Source of the DNA: Patiria pectinifera
Taxonomy: Eukaryota; Echinodermata; Asteroidea; Valvatida; Asterinidae
Length of the DNA stretch: 64,000 nucleotides
Assembly (NCBI GenBank): GCA_029964075.1
Contig: CM057149.1
Span: 21,714,197 to 21,778,196 of the forward strand
Direction of reading: 5' to 3'
Below, piece after piece: positions 59,394 through 64,000 of this stretch (positions are counted from its first letter, which is position 1; every line of letters begins with the position of its first letter). The position numbers and the translations under genes are program-made. The notes beneath the pieces are model-generated. The model searched no databases, had not been told where the DNA came from, and saw only the letters and a program-made list of their open reading frames with translations.

Positions 59394-60390
59394 AATATTA
59401 ACCCTCCTTCTCCCCCTCCCCCAGATGTTCTATATCAAGATACCGGTACATGTCTTATAGAATGAACAATGTAAAATGTACAAAAATGTATGCGATGCGT
59501 TATTGTTGTTTTCCTCATCGGACACGAGCATCGAACAAAAACATTGTCAACCATTCTCCAATCCTCAGTAAGCAGTGAAACATGTACGGTAGGTGGATAT
59601 TACACACGTGTACATGTATGTATGTATTGTACCAACTGGTACATACTGTAAGGCCCTCATATTACTGTGTAGCTGGTTCTGATGGCTTATCCCTATTGAT
59701 CTGACTTGTGATCCAATCCAGCCATTGTTAGCTAATTGTCATTTGCTCCCTGACTTTTCTGATAGCAGTGTTTTCAACATATTAAAACTGATGTGGACTG
59801 GAATGTACTGTACATGTAGGTTTCTTACAAAGTGTTCTAACGCTTTACATACATGTACACGTACAATGTATTGAGCCTTGTGGCTGGTGCAAGAGACACT
59901 GTTTTAATACATGTACGTGTATGTGCCCAAATATGTACAAATCCATGCGTACACGTATGTAGTTGTTCTGCATGGAATTGTACATGTTCCAAATATGCAA
60001 CCTTCATGTCCCCCCTCCCCCGATCGCCACCCATGCATGCATCTTTAATTAATCAGACACATTCACTTCCTTTTCTAACCAAATCACACATCAGCCCATG
60101 CAGAATGTTGTCAATACTGTGACGCATTCATTGCGTTCAGTATCTGTATTTCCAATCAAATCAAGTAGGCCTAGCCCGGTACTTGGAGGCCCTGCATTAT
60201 TGCACGAACATTCTAAGCATACATGATTGCACCTGTACGTGCTGTGTCAATTCATACAAACTTCGTGTTTTAGAATTTGATTACAATTTACATGGAATAC
60301 ACATGAGCGGTGATGCATGAACATGAAGGGTATACATGTCTATTGTTCAATGTACAGTAACGAGGTTACCGGTAAATATGAACATAAATA
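59394..60390. other. No gene seen; ACATGTAC/ACCGGTA-rich
   Basis: Many ACATGTA and ACCGGTA words (59440-59640, 59850-59960). No exon or repeat boundary recognised. Confidence 0.45.
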
Positions 60391-60394
60391 CATG

Positions 60395-60490
60395 TTAAAC
60401 TGCTTACTGACTGGATTGACAAATCAAATAAACTAAGAGGACCTGAAGTTGTGATCCTAATTACAAGATCTTCTTCAGAGCGGCAGTGTA
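60395..60490 (+). repeat. Relative of the hairpin insertion at 9806-9970
   Basis: AACTGCTTACTGACTGGAT, GGACCTGAAGTTG and GATCTTCTTCAGAG occur in the same order as in 9835-9920, but the hairpin's second arm is missing here. Confidence 0.5.
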
Positions 60491-61195
60491 GATAATGCAC
60501 ACTAGACCATGACCATACTGGTACGGTACATGAACATGGGTTGTTGACATGTAAATGTACTCGTTATGTACACACATTAATATTGTCTGGTTATGTGTTA
60601 TCAGTGTACACATGTATAATGTACAGGTCTTTTTATACTACACAAAGTCTCGAGTGGTGGTGGTGGTGGAGGATGTCCCGGGGCGACACAGGGGTGAAAA
60701 TGAGCCACAATTCACACACAAAAATATGATGCCTTACAATATAACAATAGACCCAGCATACATTTTTGTACATGTAGACTCTTTGCACTGCAGCCATCTC
60801 TGAGGTACATGTATGCTTTTGTTTTACAGGGATGCTTTTACCTCTTCACCTCTTGTGCATTTATTGTTGCTAACAATAGAAACACCATTGTTCAATGGAT
60901 GGCTGCTGATCTGCAATGTGTCTACATGTAGGTGTATTTGTTCACTGTGTGCACTCTCCCATTTGTGGCAACACACTACACAAAAGTACAAGTACTGGTA
61001 GGCATGGATGGGATGTGTATTAATACAATGCATCCCAGACACATGGTATGCATGTACATGGTCTAGTGTTGTTTACCGTCTGTCAAGTCTGTATGCCTCA
61101 TGGTTCTTTGCAGTCTGTCACATGAATGGTTCCCATGTGTGCATGTCTTTTACATGTTTAACCTTAACTCCCTAGGCATTATTAGATGTATGTAA

Positions 61196-61566
61196 ATCAA
61201 ATTAGGTTTTGCCCTTCACCGACGTATAAACACTGTATACTCAGTGTGTTACTTCCCGAGTGAAAGTTGGAAAAAATCGCTCGGGTGGGACTCGAATCCA
61301 CGACCTCCTGATTTACATCACCCCGACACAAAATTCCATCTTATAATAGTTAATGCGGTACCCTTGGCTACATGTATGTACATCAGATTCGAACCAGCCA
61401 ACCGATCCCGTTAGCTCGGTTGTCGAGTGGTAAGACATCTGCACTAGAAAGCAGGAGGTCGTGGGTTCGAGTCCCACCCGAGTGATTTTTTCCAACTTTC
61501 ACTCGGGAGGTAACACACTGAATATACAGTGTTTATACGTCGGGGAAGGGCAAAACCTAATTTGAT
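61196..61566. mobile_element. Foldback with two head-to-head tRNA-like sequences
   Basis: Arms of about 120 bp: ATCAAATTAGGTTTTGCCCT at the left, AGGGCAAAACCTAATTTGAT at the right, continuing through AGTGAAAGTTGGAAAAAATC and CGGGTGGGACTCGAA. The right tRNA-like unit (about 61420-61485, plus) has GTCGAGTGGTAAGAC as D arm, GTGGGTTCGAGTCCCAC as T arm and a largely paired acceptor stem; the anticodon arm has an 8-nt loop. The left arm holds the complementary T-arm part. The left half alone recurs at 31840-31875 and in part at 34627-34680. Confidence 0.7.
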
Positions 61567-61569
61567 TCC

Positions 61570-61850
61570 CTAGGCATTTTTGTTACATGTAGCGAGCAAA
61601 ATCCTCCAACTTGCCCCATGTAAAAATTGTATACAGCCTCAATCCTGCAAAATCCTTTGTTATTTCTTAAATGTGGTCCTTGTAAGGTGGCCACTGCCTC
61701 AATCCTACAAAATCCTCCAGCAATTACTGTCAATATGTTGAGGCAGAGCCAGTGACATCCTGGGGCAGTGCGGATGATTTCAAGCATAATCTACCGGCAG
61801 GCCTTGATTTATGCCTGGCTAAGCATACTTTAACAACACAAGGTTGGCCC
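61570..61850 (-). repeat. Reversed copy of the 52400-52760 repeat
   Basis: CAAAATCCTCCAACTTG, GCCTCAATCCTGCAAAATCC (61636) and GCCTCAATCCTACAAAATCC, TGTCAATATGTTGAGGCAGA and GCCAGTGACATCCTGG are the complement of the block near 52430-52700. Confidence 0.7.
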
Positions 61851-63282
61851 AAGACCTTGTAGAGCAAAATGAAAATCTCATTCACTGATTGTGTGTTTTG
61901 GTTTTGGGCATATCGGCTTCGATAACGCATATATATCTATACAAAAACTGTACAAAAGCTGTACAAAATTGTGAGTTTTCCATAGGTTTGTACACAAACA
62001 TGGATGCGCCCAGCAGGCATCACTTTGTACATTTTATCAAGTCATCTCTATGGTGCAACTTCATTTTTCACAGTACATGTTATTACTTTCATTTCAGCCT
62101 TTTCAGTTGCCAATGACACATACACCAACCATGGAGTGGGCAAATGACTATTCTTTACACAACAAGAGTGTATTGCGTGTCCATATTTTACAGATTATCC
62201 TGCCTATACCAGCACCTCCACTGAGATAAAATGCATTGATAGACGGACTACCCCAGAGGTGTCATGGCAACGGGGTTGATAAAACAGATAACGATACTTT
62301 GTTTTACATTTAAGGTTGTGTAAACAGAAACGTCATTGGAGACCTTTCAACATCGTTTATTTAAATTGGAGAATTGCATAAGTTTTATGCACCGGTACAT
62401 GTATGATGGTGCAAGCACACTTTCGTTTTCAGTTCACAGCACAGGTCAAAAGAAAACTCCTGTAAACATCATATGGAAGCATTTGTTTTAAAATTATTCC
62501 TTCTTATGAGAATTTACTGAGGTCATAGTAATTCCATTACTATGAGTTATTAAGTTAAAAAGAGAAGAAGAAATATCGTTTGATTGATGGATAGGAATGT
62601 CTTCAATTGCTGTGGATCTGCGCAAGTTGTATACTTTGTGACCACTTTGAAGAACCCCAGATTGACGGACACGCTGCATTTGCGTACTGGTCCGTGAACG
62701 TATGGCCATGGAGCTCTAACTCCATGGTATGATGCACTTGTACACATGCACTTAAAAAGGAATGTGTGCAAACCGATAGCATTCTTGGCTTGAGCGTCAC
62801 GCATGGTCAGCAATGCATTTGAATGTCCCTCCTAGTGGTCTCCCCAAACTCTCCCATTGCAACCGTCTATATCACAAGTCCCTGCAAGTCCCTCCAGGTT
62901 CTTCACAAGACTATCACAGGTCCTTCAGTCTCGAGTTAAGTCACCAGCTATTTCAAATGAACTGTTACACAAAAAAATTCCTTTGTCATTGTTCATCCGG
63001 TTTGTTGTGACTGGATTTGTGAAAGGACTTACCGGTATGATTGACTCGACCACAACACCAGTGCACGGAGTCCTTATCGGAAGGATCTTTGGTCATTCAG
63101 AATGACTGGAGCATTTTTATTCCTGTGCAAATGAATGGAAAAGCACCATGACACCACACAAATCATCCTATCAAGTACACACATAGCGGTATCTGTCCAG
63201 CCAAAGGCTTCCTACATGTACTTCTTATCCGTTTGGCCAAATTCTGGAAAGTGCAGTCTAAATCAACCCTTCCATCTTCAAT
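61851..63282. other. No gene seen; fragment of the CCCAGTGGTCTCC repeat
   Basis: 62795-62860 carries the right end of the repeat described at 31600 (AATGTCCCTCCTAGTGGTCT, CCCCAAACTC). Small open frames here overlap it and have no recognisable domain. Confidence 0.45.
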
Positions 63283-63400
63283 GTACCGGTACTCCCCCTA
63301 CAATGTACCGGTACTCCCCTCTGCATGTACATGTACGTGTACATGTACTGTACATGTACTCCCCCTACATGTACATGTACATGTATACCCAGTACCTCCC
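63283..63400. repeat. Cluster of ACATGTAC / ACCGGTAC words
   Basis: Two units of ATGTACCGGTACTCCCC followed by a run of overlapping ACATGTACATGTAC and ACTCCCCCTAC. It is the densest example of the palindromic words seen through the window. Confidence 0.7.
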
Positions 63401-63784
63401 CATATCAAAATTACTGTGTGACAAGGCATGCACTGTCTCTATAGATGTAAATGTACCGGTACGTTCGGCTTTTTCTGGCCTATTTGCCCTCGTATGAAAA
63501 AGTTGAGGGCTTTGTTTTGGCGATTCACCAGAGTCAAGTGAGGATAAGCTTCCTCAGAAACTGATGGTGCCGTATGAACTGCTTTGCACGTCAAAATCAT
63601 GCCTTGCATGCAAACAGCACAACTATCCAGCCATGTACTTTCAATACACCTCCAATTGAATGTTCAACATTGTAGGCCTACTTTACACCTGATCATTTGC
63701 ATTTATCCCCCCAAAAACCTACCAAATTATTATCAAAAACCTTTCTTGGATTTATAATGATTGTACTGGTACTAAAAAAAATCT

Positions 63785-64000
63785 GTGAAATTACATATAT
63801 TCCGTCTGGCTTGCTGTCATTTAAATGAAATCAAGAAATGTAGGTAATTTCCAAAGTTCCGTCAATCGAGTGATTTTTGGAAATAAAGAGTGTTATTGAC
63901 GAAATCGTGTTTCATGATCAAAAGGTTGTGCATGCTTTTTTCCCTTTTCTCAAAACGTGTAATATCCACTGAGCTGAAACTTCAACAGGTTAGGTTTTGA
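63785..64000 (-). mobile_element. Reversed partial copy of the TTAA MITE at 32867-33258
   Basis: TTCCGTCTGGCTTGCTGTCA, ATCAAGAAATGTAGGTAAT, ATCGTGTTTCATGATCA and CTGAGCTGAAACTTCA are the complement of 32970-33190. Cut by the window end. Confidence 0.6.

Noticed and set aside
60541..60803. Short open frames with WWWWW/VVVVV
   Set aside because: Translated GTG-repeat tract and ACATGTAC words; no coding signature.

Overview
The window is a stretch of animal nuclear DNA, most likely from a marine invertebrate deuterostome. An echinoderm such as a sea star is my best guess. That rests on intron-rich gene structure, the very frequent palindromic words ACATGTAC and ACCGGTA, frequent AGGCCTA, and a dense load of short inverted-repeat elements; the taxon is inference. 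There is no prokaryotic or organellar signal.

One host gene can be rebuilt completely: an SLC35B4-type nucleotide-sugar transporter (UDP-xylose / UDP-GlcNAc) on the + strand, ATG at 23161 and stop at 40935-40937. It has ten coding exons that join in frame to 334 residues (1005 nt with the stop) and ends in a KKVE dilysine signal. Eight introns are GT-AG. The ninth (39365-40690) has ATATCCTTTT at its start, a TTCCTTGAC branch-site match 13 nt before its end and a terminal AC, which is the pattern of a minor-spliceosome (U12-type) AT-AC intron.

Layout. 1-11.8 kb: no recognised gene; foldback elements, a tRNA-derived SINE, a minisatellite of self-complementary CCAACTATAGTTGG units, and a perfect 45-bp hairpin inside a small insertion. 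11.8-18.3 kb: two copies of one inverted-repeat element flank a five-copy 461-bp tandem array. Each copy carries an insertion that the other lacks, so each serves as the other's empty site; the larger insertion holds its own array of five units of about 190 bp. 18.3-23.1 kb: mostly unassigned, then a solo-LTR-like block ending about 470 bp before the gene's ATG, and a CRE-like site. 23.2-40.9 kb: the transporter gene, whose introns hold long palindromes, TIR elements, tRNA-like sequences and a (ATTGTC)n tract. 41-64 kb: no recognised gene; many more TIR and foldback elements, including piggyBac-like (TTAA) and pogo-like (TA) ends, a foldback built from about 21-bp direct repeats, and several dispersed repeats.

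The short open frames elsewhere look spurious: many lie in simple repeats, palindrome arms or tandem arrays, and none resembles a known protein or combines convincing exon borders with an extended plausible reading frame. Weakly supported exon candidates are listed under rejected items.
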